Shown: positions 12,215 to 25,076, counted from the stretch's first letter. The stretch: DNA of 64,000 nt from Panicum virgatum (GCF_016808335.1 NC_053148.1:749001-813000), one strand, 5' to 3'. The notes: generated by a model from the sequence alone, not told the origin. Translations and numbers: made by a program.

Positions 12215-15085
12215 AATCCAATATATATATTTGCAACTTTTTTATTATTACCATAATTAGTTAGGATCTATATCTTCCTAAGACAAGTGACTTAGCTAAA
12301 GATAGGCAAAAGATGTAGCATCTTGTCCTTACACTTATCCTTCGTTCCTTTAGAAAGTAGGTAGCTAGGGGCTGCGTGGGCCGGGGAGTACTATACGTAT
12401 AGCGGTCCTGCAGTTGGTACTGAAGATAGACCCAGTCCTACAGCCAAGTCCACAACATAGCATATGTGAAGGGAAGTGATCCTTAGCTTGTAGGCAATCC
12501 AAAGAGCCAAACATCAGACGGAACCCTGGCCGTTCAACAATTAGCCGTACGTGGTCCGTTTGTCCATTGCCACACAATGGACATGTCAAAGTCTGACATG
12601 ATTTTTAGACAACGAGAGGAGAAATTTCTTGACACGTCACAAACTAAATAATAATGAACAATAATATGTATAAGTTATATATTAAAAATACTGAGATTTA
12701 CAACCATTATTCAGCTTTCATTCTTAATTAGTAAAATTGCAAAACTGCATGGCTTACCAGCAGAGAGAGGATATATATAGTAAAAAAACTTTTTACTAAC
12801 ATAGCTTAATTTCCATGAAGAAGTTCCAAGGAAGGTAGCTAGGTTACGTCTAAGTGTATGTGACAGTTTGTCAACTCCAAAGCCTGAAAGCTTTTGGTGC
12901 AAAACGGATTATTATTGCATAAGCATGCACGCACCCAGGGAGAGCTAGCTAGGTCTGCTAGCTAAAAGGGATTCCAATAAAGCTTTATTTTTGAGCATAA
13001 GCATAGAGGAGGCCTGGGCAGATGATGTGCAAGTGCAAGGTAGGACCGTCAATGGCTTGTAGTGTCGGGAAATGAGGCCTACCTACTCCTAACTAATTGC
13101 ATGACTTGTGTTCCCCGGCTGGGGCATATGCAGCGCCAGAGGAAAAAAAACACAGGAAGCATCTATCACATCGTTAAATTTTAGATTTATATCATTGTTT
13201 GAACCTCTGGGCGAGACACACCACATCGCTATTAGTAGCTGCTGCCGTTTTAACTAAAAGTACACTCAAGCAGCTGATGACATTTCCATTTCTCTCATTC
13301 GAAAGCAGGAATCTGGACAATAAGCCATGCACAAGCAAACAAGGCATGCCTGCAGAAAGTAGCAGTCCAAGCACACCGGAGACATGCATGCCTCTTTTTA
13401 ATTTGCTTTTCTCATTCCGCGTTCCTACCATATATTCATTATCCTTTGAACATAAGTTATATATATATATATATATATATTCGTCTCTGACTCTATATAT
13501 GTTATTGAAATATATAAAACGAATTACCCTAATTTGGTCAAATAATTATGACTGCATGGCCCACATATATATTTATATTAACCTAGCTAAGTACACTACT
13601 CATCAGTTAACACTGAAAAACTACTGCTTTTTGGACTGGTCAGTAAAAACCATGTCATAACGTACGTACGTACGTACGTATGCATGCCACTAATTTGTAG
13701 TTCTAGAAGATGAGATTAGGGTGGTAATTTACTTTCTCACAGTTTCTCCACTCTCACAAGCTAGCTACCCATCCTTCTCCAACCCCAACTAACTTTTTTT
13801 TTTAATCTTATACCGTTTACAGGCTATCATATATGCATCTACGACCCTGGGTAGTGATGTGTGTGCTAGTGGTCAATTCTCCTCAAACAAGTAACCTCGT
13901 TTTGAAAAGACCCAATGCAATGCAAGCCCAGGGAACCCGAGCTACACACACGTACGTATGCATGCAGGGGAGGGCTATCTAGCTAGCTTCTTCTCTGTTG
14001 ATTTCATATTTAGTTAACAACATATATGCAGATAGTAACATTTTCTAGATAACTTAATAATCTCCGTATATAATTTATTAGAGCGTCCTACTGTACGCTC
14101 ATGAATAAAGTACTGCATGCTTAGACTAATTAAAACTGATACACTCACATCTGCCAGCTTTAATTTGTTCATATATATTAAGCACTTCAATTATTATGTC
14201 AACGTCTAAAAACGTTATAATATTAAATTAGACAATCGATTTTAGCAGCCATGCATGGGGTGATTGAAATGGTCTCTCCGATCCAGTACTGGAACAAAAA
14301 AGGTCAATAGGATAGAAGCACTATAAACAGTCTACGTACGTAGACAACTCCTAGTTTTTATCAAACATTAATTGTGACGGCCTAAATTTTGATTTCATCT
14401 CACAAGTAACATCAATAGCAAATGGCGTGTCAACTGATGAGTACATATATAGTCACACACTTTACTGGCCGGTGTGGAAAATGAAACTTCATTTAGTTTA
14501 TGTCGTCACAAGCTAATCATTACACATATCCTCCTTGCCAAAGGCAAAACGAGGCAAAAAAAAAACAAATTGAAAACATTGAAAGTGAGTATACTTGCAG
14601 CATGTCTTTCTGTCCTTGTTTCTCTGTACATCGCTAACAGTGGGTGTGTATCTATAGTCAGATAAACCACCTTTTTTCCTATCAACAAACAAACTTCATG
14701 ATTCACATCTCTGACGAAGTGCGCAACCAATCCAATGCAAGAAACTGTCTCTCCATGCATCATCCGATCCATGTATCTTTTCAACTTCTTCATCTCGATG
14801 GATCCTATATATGAAAGATATGTGTCATCTACTCAGTTCTTCATTATTAATTCTCACATCAGCTGCTGCTGATCATGATCATTCGGGTTGTTCAACCATG
14901 ACATTTGCCTGCATGCACCACCAAAGAAATTCAAGAAAACGGCCGGTTAATCAGGGGCAAAGTTTATTTAGCAAAAGTTTAGCTGCTAATAATAAATACT
15001 AGAATATCCCTAAAAATGTAATAAGATTAGCTACGACGAGAAGAAAAAAAACAGTTTGATAGGGGAGCTAGCTGCTACTCAGTAC
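12212..15085. other. Intergenic DNA downstream of the MYB gene
   Basis: No supported gene. Simple repeats include (TA)n near 13458-13480 and a (CGTA)n run at 13661-13680. Part of the stretch next to 15086 must be the MYB 3' UTR. A poly(A) signal could not be chosen among several A-rich sites. Confidence 0.5.
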
Positions 15086-16178
15086 TCACTCTAGCAAGTC
15101 CTTCCAACTGTCGCTGTTGAATTCGTCGTCGAGGTTGAGGTTCTCCAGCCCTTCGAACGGGCTGGACGCCGGCGTGTCCTCGCAAGGCGTCGACGTGCCG
15201 CCGCTGCCACCGTCATTGCATTCCTTCGCCGCTACCAAAGGCGGCGGCGCCATCGCTGCCGTGCTCCCGCTGGCCCCGCTGTGACCGAGCTCCGTGGAGC
15301 TGAGGCCGTCCCCGGCGAGAGCGCTCCCGGCGCCGAAGCTGCTGAGCAGCCCGGAGAAGGAGGAGGACATCGCCGGTAGCGTCGCGGCCGGCAAGCTGGT
15401 CAGCGCCGGCAGGTTGAGCAGGCCGTCGTACTGGGCCCTGGTGCCCTGCTGGTGGTCAACGCCGGCGGCGGGCTGGCTGACGCTGACCCCTCCATTGGTG
15501 GCGCCGGCGGCGAGGAGGGCCATGAGGTCGACGGTGGGCACGGCGGGAGGGGTGACGAGCGCGCGGAGGAGGCCCTGGAGGAGCTGGTACTTGGCGGCGT
15601 CGGCCTGGAGGCGGAGGGCGTTGATGTCCCAGCAGGCAGTGGTCTGCGCCTGCGCGGCGGCGAGCAGGTTGGGGATGCCGGCGAGGAGGTTGAGGTCGGT
15701 GCGCGGGCGGTGCGTGACGGGGTCGATGCCCATGCTGAGGAGCTTCTTGCGGAGGTGCGTGTTCCAGTAGTTCTTGATCTCGTTGTCCGTCCTGCCGGGG
15801 AGCTTGGTGGCGATGGACGACCACCTGATCATCATCGATGAACGAAGATCAGAGCTATAGCTTAGTTGAGCTAGAGTAATTAAGGACGACAGAAAATCGA
15901 TGAGCAGCCTACTTGTTGCCGAGGATGGAGTGGAGGTGGATGATGAGCTTCTCCTCCTCGTCGGTGAAGCGGCCGCGCTTGATGTCCGGGCGGAGGTAGT
16001 TGGTCCAGCGGAGGCGGCAGCTCTTGCCGCAGCGGTTGAGCCCGGCGAGCTTGGGGAGGCGGCGCCAGCTGCCGTGGCCGTTGTCCTTGATGTAGTCGAC
16101 CAGCAGCTTGTCCTCCTCGGGCGTCCAGGGGCCCTTCTTCACGCCGGCGTCCTGGTCGCAGCACGGTGACCTCCCCAT
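15086..16178 (-). CDS. R2R3-MYB transcription factor, MYB9/MYB39/MYB107-like
   Basis: Two exons, 16178-15913 and 15824-15086, with an 88-bp GT-AG intron (15912-15825) that splits the codon for Lys89, give 334 residues. R2 carries Trp18, Trp38 and Trp58. R3 carries Phe71, Trp90 and Trp109, the normal plant R2R3 pattern. The start MGRSPCCD is the standard N-terminus of the family. After R3 comes [19 protein letters not shown], a motif I associate with the MYB9/MYB39/MYB107/MYB93 groups, which in Arabidopsis act on suberin and other lipid barriers. The C-terminus is Ala/Ser/Gly-rich and ends in an acidic segment with WKDLLE, a likely activation region. The intron that commonly interrupts R2 is absent; only the R3 intron remains. 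MYB identity is firm; the subgroup and any suberin role are inference. Confidence 0.95.
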
Positions 16179-16387
16179 TGCTAGCTAGGTAGCTTTGGAG
16201 TTAATTTGGAGAGGGAGAGAGAGATCGAGAGAGTAGATCGAGGAAGACGATGGGGATGAGTTGTTTAATGAGCAAAGCAGAGCAAAGGCAAGCCAAGCCA
16301 AGCCGGAGGGAGCTGGTCGATCGAGAGCCTTGCAGGGGCTGTGTCGAATCCGTTGGGCTTGATAGCAGGGGCCAGCAGGGGGGGTGG

Positions 16388-16394
16388 TTTTATA
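16388..16394 (-). promoter_or_regulatory. TATA box of the MYB gene
   Basis: The minus strand reads CCTCTATAAAACCACC, about 210 bases upstream of the MYB ATG. A start about 30 bases downstream would give a 5' UTR near 180 bases with GA-rich sequence, including GAGAGAGAG at about 16205-16235. Confidence 0.6.
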
Positions 16395-16482
16395 GAGGTT
16401 TTGGTGGTGCATGGTGGCCATGGCGGCAGCCGTCCAAAAAGCAAGTCTTTGTGTGCGGGAGACGCACGCAGCTTCCCTTCCT

Positions 16483-16484
<2 letters not shown>

Positions 16485-16571
<87 letters not shown>
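16485..16571. repeat. (TC)n microsatellite in the MYB promoter, about 43 units
   Basis: A pure CT/GA tract of about 87 bp lies roughly 90 bp upstream of the TATA box (it reads (GA)n on the MYB sense strand). GA tracts near plant promoters can bind BPC/GAGA-type factors and are length-variable. Any effect on this gene is inference. Confidence 0.95.
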
Positions 16572-16572
<1 letters not shown>

Positions 16573-19500
16573 GCCTGCTGCTGGCTGCTTAATTAGTTTC
16601 TCTCTCCTCAGAGGTAGCTAGCTGATGCTATGTAATTATGTATGAGTGCTGACTTGGGTATAATTAGCTTGTTGATGATGAATTAGTCTAATACTAATAA
16701 GACGCATGCAGATCCGAGGGTGATTTTGTTAATGCCTCCTGCTGGTTCATATACATTAGGCTTGCTTAAGCTTAAGCATGTACGTGCACTGGCTGCATAC
16801 ATGTGTACTCAAGCTAGCCATGTGTACGTTCCTTTTTTTTCCCCTATGTGTGGCTATGTGTGTGTGCATCATATCAATATATGTATTGCCATGTATATGT
16901 GCATGTGTACTAGTATATACCTACGGTGACGTGTACAATATATGCCAAATATAATAATCACATTATTATTGGACACATGCAAGCATATTTAGTCGTCGTC
17001 GTTGCCGCGCGCGCGTTGTGACGAAATGACGGATGGAACGGCACGTACATACGTGGACAGGCCAGGGGCGACACGTGCCAACAGGCCTTGCAAGGAGCCC
17101 GGAACAAGGAACTACCTGTTCCCTTCCTTCCCCAGCAGTGCCAGGAGGCTTTGTGTGTCGTCACACGCACGCCAACGCAGTTTTAGTTGGTAATAATCCC
17201 ACTTGCTGATACGGCCGCCGCGCGCGGACATGACACAGCACAAAGCGAGTCCGCTATAGCCATGTCATGTGGGGCCCACCCATGGGTTATTATTGGCCCT
17301 ACTGGCCTTTATTAGTTTGCCAATAATGCAACTGATGGATGGATGGCATGCATGACCCTCCTCCTGATTAACCAACAACACTTTTATTTTTTATTAGAAT
17401 AATTCGATCGATTATGTTCATGCCTACTTGTATAAGCATGCATGCATGGCTGACCTGCACCATTACATGCTGCATGTTGGTCAGATCATCGATCTCTATA
17501 TAATCTTGTTTGCATGGGCATGTGTGTGGTCCACTATACTAATTAGCATGCATGCATGACTCATTGGATATACAGATCAACTGATTCATTCGTCTCAATG
17601 CGAATTTCAACATTGAATACCAACCATTATCTTCCCATTTATTCCCTGCCTCCACCGGACAGATCTTCCGATGGATGGATGTTTTGGTGTTGGCAACATG
17701 CATGGCCTCGTCAAGCCTGTTCCATAGCTTCATCTGCTAGCTGTATCCTTTTTATTTGGTGGAGACGTTTTAGTGTGGCCCCACCAATCCATGACACATT
17801 ATATGTATTATTATTACTTTTTGACGGAGTACAAAACAACACCATAAAGTCACAGTTTTCGCACAACGCAACATTGTAATTTTCCTTTCAGCTTATGATG
17901 CTTACTTTATCCTCATACAAATGGTGGGGCACCCCCTGATTAGACAGTCTTCTCTTATAAACAAATGGGCAAGTGTCAAATTATCGGTGCTTCCAGCAAG
18001 ATCTCCGAGACGTGGCCACCCCTCCGTTTTTTTCCCACACGAATATGTGTGTGTATAGTATGTGGGCCCACTTCTAAATTGTTTGACATTTTAGTCTTCT
18101 TTTAGCTTAGGACAAAAGGTGTCAACCATTAAGTATCAACCATGTAGATTATTATATATGCGTACGCGATGTGATACTTATTAGGACCCTAATGAAAGCC
18201 TTTTTCAAAGATTAGTTGCGCAATTGGAGTAATCCTGTGGTACTACAAGTCCTGTACATGCATATCAGTTAATTTGGTTGAGCAGTGGCCAGAAATTCGC
18301 AAGCGAAAAGGAATATTGATCAGAATCTTCGACATGTACACATCAAAATAATGTAGTACAGCACTGTGTAATGCAGGCACTGTATATTGATTGCAGACAG
18401 CGTTATATGTTCTGAAATAGAATCAGTAGTTGCATTGGTATTTATTTCAGGTATGCATGCTTGTGAATGATATTCATTGCAAATAGTTTTCCTATTATTA
18501 ATATAAGCACTGTACTGAACAGCACCTATACTCTGGTGGTCTAGCTGCACATCACAATGCTTCAGGATGTTTTGTTTTCTCTTTGTTGATATCAATTTTT
18601 TTTTTCCTTTTGCTTTAGTTCGTTTTTAACTGAAGAACACCAACGGCAACATGGTTAATTAGTTGATCTTTCACCAAACATACAACTACTTTCACTCATA
18701 CCGAGGAGAGATGGCGTGGTAAAATTGCATACTTTGAGGTTTGAATTAGAACACATGTATAAAATACATACTTACATCACAGGAAGCTTCCTTTGTGTAC
18801 CTAGCATGCTGTTGTCATCCTTGACTAATACTGATTGAGTTCTACTAGCTAATAAGCAAAAGGACGCTCATCTGAATGGCATGCCAGAGCTTTTGAATGT
18901 TTGAACTGCAATGAAGAGGAGAAATCAGAGCAGAGTGCAAATTTCACTTGGTCTGCTGCCTACAGCCATATATATAGCTCCATTCAATCTATATGTTCCA
19001 TGGACTGTCCCTTATTAACGTGTATCCCGTGTGTCCTGATCGAACTAATAACCAGCCAATATTTGTAGATATGATGTGCTTAACATTACTAAGCCACAAG
19101 CAGAGGTACAAAGTGGGAAAAAAAATCTAGCATATTGCAGTATGCATGCATTCTCTACATATGATCCTTGTAAGAACTAACACGCTTATTAGATCGCCCA
19201 GACAGATGATACATTTTTGCACCCAATACGATTTTTCCCTCCTATGTATGACTTCATCATCATCATCACCAGACACCAATGTGGTTACAACCAAAACGGT
19301 TATGGTGGGTGGATGAGCTTGCATACACATGTACTTGTGTAGAAGTTTCAGCTTGCATCCATCCAGGTTTTCAGTCAGTGTGAACCAATCATGTTGCCTG
19401 TAATGTGATCTATGTGCTTGAATAGTATATATGTACATATATCAATAGATTGCGTTCCATATTATTATATTGGTCGTCATGAGCATCACTGTCACTGCCA

Positions 19501-20119
19501 ACAGGGGCTTTTAAATTTGGAGCATCTGTCCTGATTTCCATTAGCATTGCTGCAAGAAGCAGCATAATTGGTTAGGTTTCCCTTCAACTACCTGATTTTT
19601 ATATTTGCCTTCCCCGTTTAACATAGCTATATTATATCATTTGGTGACATTTGAACTTGGAATTTTGAATCGGTAAATATTTTACCCTGGTTTATGATGA
19701 AGGGGGTATATACTAATTACAGTCACGTTCAGAAGAAGTCACTCAATGTCAGCATTCTATTTAATTTGTGTAACGAGATGGATGCATGTGAGGACTCTAT
19801 TAGTGTAGCTTTTTTTGCAAAAACAAAAAACATTGATCACTTTCCTTATTTGAGGCCTCGTTATAATTGGAGGCAACACAACAGATGCTGAACAAACCTC
19901 AACTTGCCTATTTTGTAAGAAACATATATATGGGAGAGAATAGTTTCCAATATTCATATTATATTTTACATGGATATTCATTTAATAGTTACTTTTAAAT
20001 GATATTAGTAGATGTGACAGAAACTTTGTTTTATTTTTTGGTAGCTTCAGCAAGTAATCTAGCTCATGGATAAAATTTGCAAGCATGCCACAGTAGAATT
20101 TAGATATTCAAGTACCTAG
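16572..20119. other. Upstream intergenic region of the MYB gene
   Basis: No gene recognised. Contains many GCATGCATG (RY-like) runs, for example at 17345-17355, 17436-17448 and 17548-17558, and ordinary AT-rich sequence. Frames at 17556-17879 (plus) and 18320-18595 (minus) carry no known motif. Confidence 0.5.
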
Positions 20120-20127
20120 CTAGTGAC

Positions 20128-20297
20128 AAGGTTTTAAATAGCCAGCTATATATAGCTGCCACTATATATAGATAGCAATAGCTGCTAGGAAGGGCAGCCG
20201 CTATGTCATTTAGCCCTCTAAAGCCGATTATAGCCTGCTAAACTACGTAACAACAGCCCTGCTGCTAAACGTCTTAGCCGACGATTTAAAAACTTGA
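20128..20297. mobile_element. hAT-type MITE with 8-bp target duplication
   Basis: The ends AAGGTTTTAAATAGCCAGC and, on the other strand, TCAAGTTTTTAAATCGTCGG are imperfect TIRs. The sequence CTAGTGAC is repeated at 20120-20127 and 20298-20305, the 8-bp duplication typical of hAT. The interior is built of AGCTAT/TAGCAGC palindromes and is non-coding. Length is 170 bp. Confidence 0.82.
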
Positions 20298-20305
20298 CTA
20301 GTGAC

Positions 20306-23300
20306 CTAGAGTAGATAAGAGAACACAAGAAATCTAATAGATAATGAAACATCCTAGAAAATATTGTAACAGCACCTGCAAATTATGTTTATTGTAATCA
20401 GAGATAAGATTGCAGACTCAAGAATACAAGATGAACATTTAATTGGTCAGATGTCTATTGTAAAGTTTCTCTTATTTATGTTCATTATGTGCTTGAGCAA
20501 GAGCTTGGCAGTCTCAACTTTCAACAGAAGGGTTGCTTGTTCCCATAAGAATATCCGGTGTCAACATCTTGTACTACCCTAGGTTCATCAATGAAACAAT
20601 CGTTTTCAGCTCATCATTAATGTGCACCACAGGAAGCAACGATATTGCAAATGTGAGAGAACCGATTTTCTATGGTGTACCATACACCACTGGTAGTTCC
20701 TATCATTGGATATTCTTTTCTGCTGCATCATTGGGAAAATTATTTTTCTGGCTTGCAATGATAACCATAAGTACACACATAAACAAAGAAAAAACTTTTA
20801 CTGGATTTGGTAATTAAATTTTTTAGGGAAAACACATTTTCATTAAGGTATTACGAAGCTTGAAAAAAAATCAGCAGCAATGATTATTGTGACTTCTTTA
20901 TTTTCTTGAGTTGCAAGAATTACGCAATCGAAGGCTGCATCTTGAAAGCCTGATCGACTAATTAACTAGTGCTGGATGCAATGAGTTTTAGAAGCAATCA
21001 CGGATCCAATTTCCAAACAATTTAGTTAACCAATGGAAACATGCATGCAAGAGGATTCCTTGGATATGTAAACGGTTGCACAGTGTTAGGCGATCTTTAA
21101 GTTAATAAGGTTTTCTTAGCCTAGTTAATGCAACCTTACATATAAAGTGACCTCTCATATCTTCCGATTCATATGATGGGTGCATTGAGAGTTATGCTGG
21201 GCCAGGGAGACACATTAGTTAACTGCAACTTGATGAGTATGTTAATGTAGTAGTTAGTAAACAGAACCTGATAAAGAAATGGGACCAAATCTTTACATGA
21301 TCCAATTGTCCACCACATGTCACCGTTAGGCAACCTGTATCTTGCAATTTGGTGTGGCTTCTGTCAAAGACTCAAAGTTTCTATGTAGATGTAATCGGCA
21401 CAATCCCAATTTAGAGCATACTCAAAGTTTCTATTTGATTAAACAATAGTTGGAGGGTACACTGTCCTATTGCAGACGTGTAGAAAGCCATCAATAAGAT
21501 ATGAAAATATGAGCCAGTCAATAACGACTGTTGGAGACTGAATTCCCTGCTCCGGTCCTTGATCTGTTCTTCGTGTTGACATCACCAATTACATAGGATG
21601 ACCATTTTGCTTGTTCAATGGGAAGCACATCAGATGTCAATATGTCATCACCTATCAGTAAAATGTATATGTTACTATCGTGGTTTACATGCTTCCTTTT
21701 CCCCTCCTAAAGAAGATATATCGCGGGTTACAGATAACTCGATCAAGATGCATGCATTATTTGATTTTGATTAGATATGGATCTTGCTGGAAAGATAGTT
21801 GCATAAATGAGATCAACTTTGACTATAAGGGCAGATGCAGTTCATTTCCTCTTCAGATGTTCAACTTGCAGTGCACAGGCCGGTGTTCATGGTGTCACGG
21901 TCTAGTAATAAACCGACAAGTGCTGTGACCTGAAACCTCTGTAATCTTAGTGTCTACGACAATTTGTAATTGTCGCATAATCTAAACTAGGTAGTTAGGA
22001 GAAGCCGGGCTCTGTTGCATGGGTGCATGCATCTGATAACTTCACCATGTTGAAACCGGGGGCGCCATGATGTTTGCCGCATCCGGTCGCAGCTCGGTCC
22101 ATGTTCATGCAAAGCTAATAAGACTCTGTAGATTATCAGCAGAATTTTCCAAAATTGCATAAATTTTGCGTACGAGGTTTGGATTCTCATTGCCGGTTTT
22201 ACATCATCAGATAGCAATGTTATTTGAAATTTTTCATTGAGTAGGTTACCTCTTATGGACAAGGAGATGGACACACACTGTGCTGCTACAACATTTTTCC
22301 ATAATGGATGTCCTTGGTTCCGTTCAGGGATAAACTTCAGTTCAGAGCAATTTTCTTCTGCGCATGGCAAGTCAACATTGATGCTTGTGCGTGCAGATGA
22401 AAAAAAAAAACTGTGGTGGTGAGTTCCTGAACCAATTTGTCTCGGAGCATGTCTGTCTATTGGCAGCAACTGTTGTTTAGAAATAGTAGCAGAGGAGTAG
22501 TTAAAGTCTGGTGTAGGAAACTGTTTGAATCCTGAACCTCTGTGCCTGTGTCTGTACCTGAAAACAAGCACAAGCTATTGGATTCTGCAATTCCATACAA
22601 GTGGCAACAGTGTGGATCTGAAATGGTCCTGCACACCTTCAGGGGCGCCAAAAGACTATATCCAGCTTGTTGTACAGTACTTTATATGACCAGTTTTGGG
22701 TTATTTGCACTAATGAAACTAATCATGTGCAGAACAGTAATTTCACTTGTCTCCTTGTTGTCTTTGTGATTTAATGAGATGATTGTGGCTGTAAGAACAA
22801 GATCAGGATGATATATGTGGTTTCTTGCTAAACCTATCTGATGAGCAGCTAACTCTCCTAGGGACTACTACAGACTAGTCTCCAAATACAGGCAGCAGGT
22901 AGTTCATGTCAAAGTGGCTAGCTCTAGATTGCGCTCTGCGCCACTTGTAACCGCTCCCGCGTTCCACTGCGCGCTCCCGCGTTCCGCTGCGCCACGCTCC
23001 GCCTCTCGCGCTCGCCATGCGCGTCGTGCGGGCCGTGCGCGGCGTTCCCGCCTTGCCCGGCCACGATGGCCTCAACCGGCCGCATGCCCGTGTATATAAC
23101 TTGTACATGATTGGTAATAAAACTCGGGCATTGCATTCCACTCTCGTTCAGTTCACTCTTGTCCACCATTTGTCTGACCAAACTGTTGTCCTTGAGGGCT
23201 AAAAATAATCTTTGTGGGATATCATTTTTTTATCACCGTGACTTTTTTCCATCCTTATAGTTCCAAATAACCGGGAGGTTGTTACTTGCCGAGGATGACA

Positions 23301-23428
23301 CTTACTTAATTGAATTTGTTATATAACTGTGATTACTTCAGCATGATCAATTAGGTGTGCTAGGCTGCCTAGGCAGATGATGAGAAGAAAACAATGAATC
23401 ATAAGTCATACTAATAAGAGATGTCAAA
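20306..23428. other. Intergenic DNA with possible decayed coding fragments
   Basis: No gene can be supported. A minus-strand frame of 194 codons (21987-22571) and a minus-strand open stretch near 21540-21670 preceded by an AG acceptor-like site could be fragments of an old gene or element, but neither matches a family I know. A GC-rich patch with repeated GCGTTCC(A/G)CTGCGC occurs at 22930-23080. Confidence 0.45.
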
Positions 23429-23439
23429 TAAGAGCAATG

Positions 23440-23616
23440 CAACTGCGAACGGGTGTCTAGCCGGACTGGTTAGTTGGCCTCAGTAGCACTCCTCAGGTTC
23501 GGGGGTTACGGGTTATGGTACGGGCTACAACACCTATGTAAGGGTGGGGCAGGAGTTTGAGAGTTTGTGGCCTACGTGAGAGGTCATCTCTTAGAAAATG
23601 CCGTGTCAAGTTTTTT
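23440..23616 (+). mobile_element. tRNA-derived SINE with T-tail
   Basis: The body holds a pol III A-box-like sequence TAGCCGGACTGG and, about 40 bases on, a B-box-like GGTTCGGGGG. It ends in a run of seven T. The 11-bp direct repeat TAAGAGCAATG flanks it at 23429-23439 and 23617-23627, so it was inserted by LINE-type target-primed reverse transcription. T-tailed SINEs of this build (Au-like) are known in grasses; the exact family is not determined. Confidence 0.8.
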
Positions 23617-23820
23617 TAAGAGCAATGAAACTAACAAGAGCAGTGATTGACTTCAGAAAATTAAAACGCCGACTAAACTGAAATATATCCAATGAAATAC
23701 TTTGTTTTCAATTCTAGTTAGTTGAGACCATGCAATCCTGCACGAATACATTAGATATTTAACCAATCTAGCAAGCAGGATTGCAGGAACAACACTTTTT
23801 TTAGGGAGAAGACGACTATT

Positions 23821-24151
23821 GGTGTGTTTAGTTCTCCCGTTTCGGAATTTTAAAAGGGATTTTTTTCACATTTGAAGTACTAAACATAGACTAATCATAA
23901 AACTAATTATAGATCTCGTCTGTAAACTACGAGACAAATCTAATGAGCCTAATTAATCCGTCATTAGCATATGTCTACTGCAGCTTTACTGTAGCAATTT
24001 AGTATCTAATCACGGCCTAATTAGGTTCATTAGATTCGTCTCGCGATTTACAATTCATTTGCATCATGCGATTTTTTCGACTATATTTAATACACGATGC
24101 TGGCGATTTACAAATCTTTTGAAATTTTGAACTTTGGATCTAAACAAGGCC
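23821..24151. mobile_element. MITE of the grass GGCCTTGTTTAG type
   Basis: The left end GGTGTGTTTAGTTCTC pairs with the right end, which on the other strand reads GGCCTTGTTTAGATCC. The interior has the conserved blocks AATCTAATGAGCC, TTAGATTCGTCTCGCGATTTA and CTACTGTAGCA seen in a very abundant panicoid and rice MITE family. Length is 331 bp, with no coding capacity. The target duplication is unclear. Confidence 0.75.
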
Positions 24152-24520
24152 TATGCAGTCCAAGGCATAGCTGAGAAGCATGAGAGCCATGAGCAGTGGG
24201 CACGACAGTGATGCGCACATCCATGACTGACTAGCAACAGTGCCTGGTTCCTGCTGGGGCACGCAATCGCAAATACGAACGTGAAATGCAGTTCAAGCTA
24301 GCTTGTAGTTCATTTGAGTTTGAAAGTTCAGTGATGCACTCGATTAGTGACTTGATGGTTACTGGGGACATATACAGAGGGCCAGTAAGGACGAAGATAG
24401 ATAGCCTGTTGAGTGTTGGTTAGTCCAATGGAGAAGAAGAGGGTTGGAACAGCACATGGTGATTGCTGATTTGGAGAGAGACACAAAGGACCACTCTCTG
24501 AAGTATCTGACAGCACCAGT

Positions 24521-24850
24521 AGCTGCTGATGACATTTGTGTCGCTTGGCAAGGGATGCTTTGAGCTGAGCTTGACTTGAGACACATGGTGAATGGTTGGG
24601 ACAGGTTACTCTTCCTGTGGCCACCACAGCATCTATCCATCTATGTCTCTGAAAGCTTGATATTTTTATGGTTTATTATTGTCTTGGCTTGGCTGCTGAT
24701 GGCATTTGTGGTCGCTTGGCAAGGGATGCTTTGAGCTGAGCTTGACTTGAAGAACATCGTGATTGGTTGTGACCCTTCCCTGGACTGACAGATAAGTCTT
24801 CTGGTGACTGACCAACACAGCATCATGTCTCCGAAAGCCTGATATCTTGA
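24521..24850. repeat. Tandem duplication of about 160-170 bp
   Basis: Two copies start at GCTGCTGATGRCATTTGTG (24521 and 24689). They share GTCGCTTGGCAAGGGATGC and the following bases almost exactly, then ACACAGCATC and TCTCYGAAAGCYTGATAT. Divergence between copies shows it is not recent. No coding function is apparent. Confidence 0.8.
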
Positions 24851-24995
24851 TGAATTTACGACTGTCTTTTTGTGTCTTCTACGGTCAAAAATCTGCTGCA
24901 TAAAACAGATTACAGAAAGTGAGCATGCCTGGGACGGAACGGCTGTGGAAACTGATTCTAATTTTTATTTTTTTTAAAAAGAGCAGTAAAATATG

Positions 24996-25001
24996 AAAAA
25001 A
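24996..25001 (-). terminator. Pol III terminator of the tRNA-Asp-like gene
   Basis: Six T on the minus strand, four bases beyond the tRNA 3' end. Confidence 0.75.
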
Positions 25002-25005
25002 CAAA

Positions 25006-25076
25006 CGCCGTTGCCGGGGATCAACCCGGGTCGCCCGCGTGACAGGCGGGAATACTCACCACTATACTACAACGAC
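25006..25076 (-). tRNA. tRNA-Asp (GTC), variant lacking one T-loop base
   Basis: The minus strand gives the plant tRNA-Asp sequence. The acceptor arm GTCGTTG pairs with CAACGGC plus discriminator G. The A box is TAGTATAGTGG. The anticodon is GTC at 25043-25041 within a CCCGC/GCGGG stem. The T stem is CCGGG/CCCGG. The T loop reads TTGATC instead of TTCGATC, so the invariant C56, part of the B box, is missing and the gene is 71 instead of 72 nt. Everything else, including the terminator, is normal. It may be a recently inactivated copy. Confidence 0.85.

Noticed and set aside
15294..15841. Plus-strand frames of 129-158 codons opposite the MYB gene
   Set aside because: Antisense shadows of a GC-rich coding exon; no domain.
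21540..21670. Minus-strand exon-like open stretch preceded by an AG
   Set aside because: Only about 43 codons, no motif recognised, flanking sequence full of stops.
21987..22571. 194-codon minus-strand frame
   Set aside because: No recognisable domain, A/T-rich codons, no splice context and no neighbouring support.
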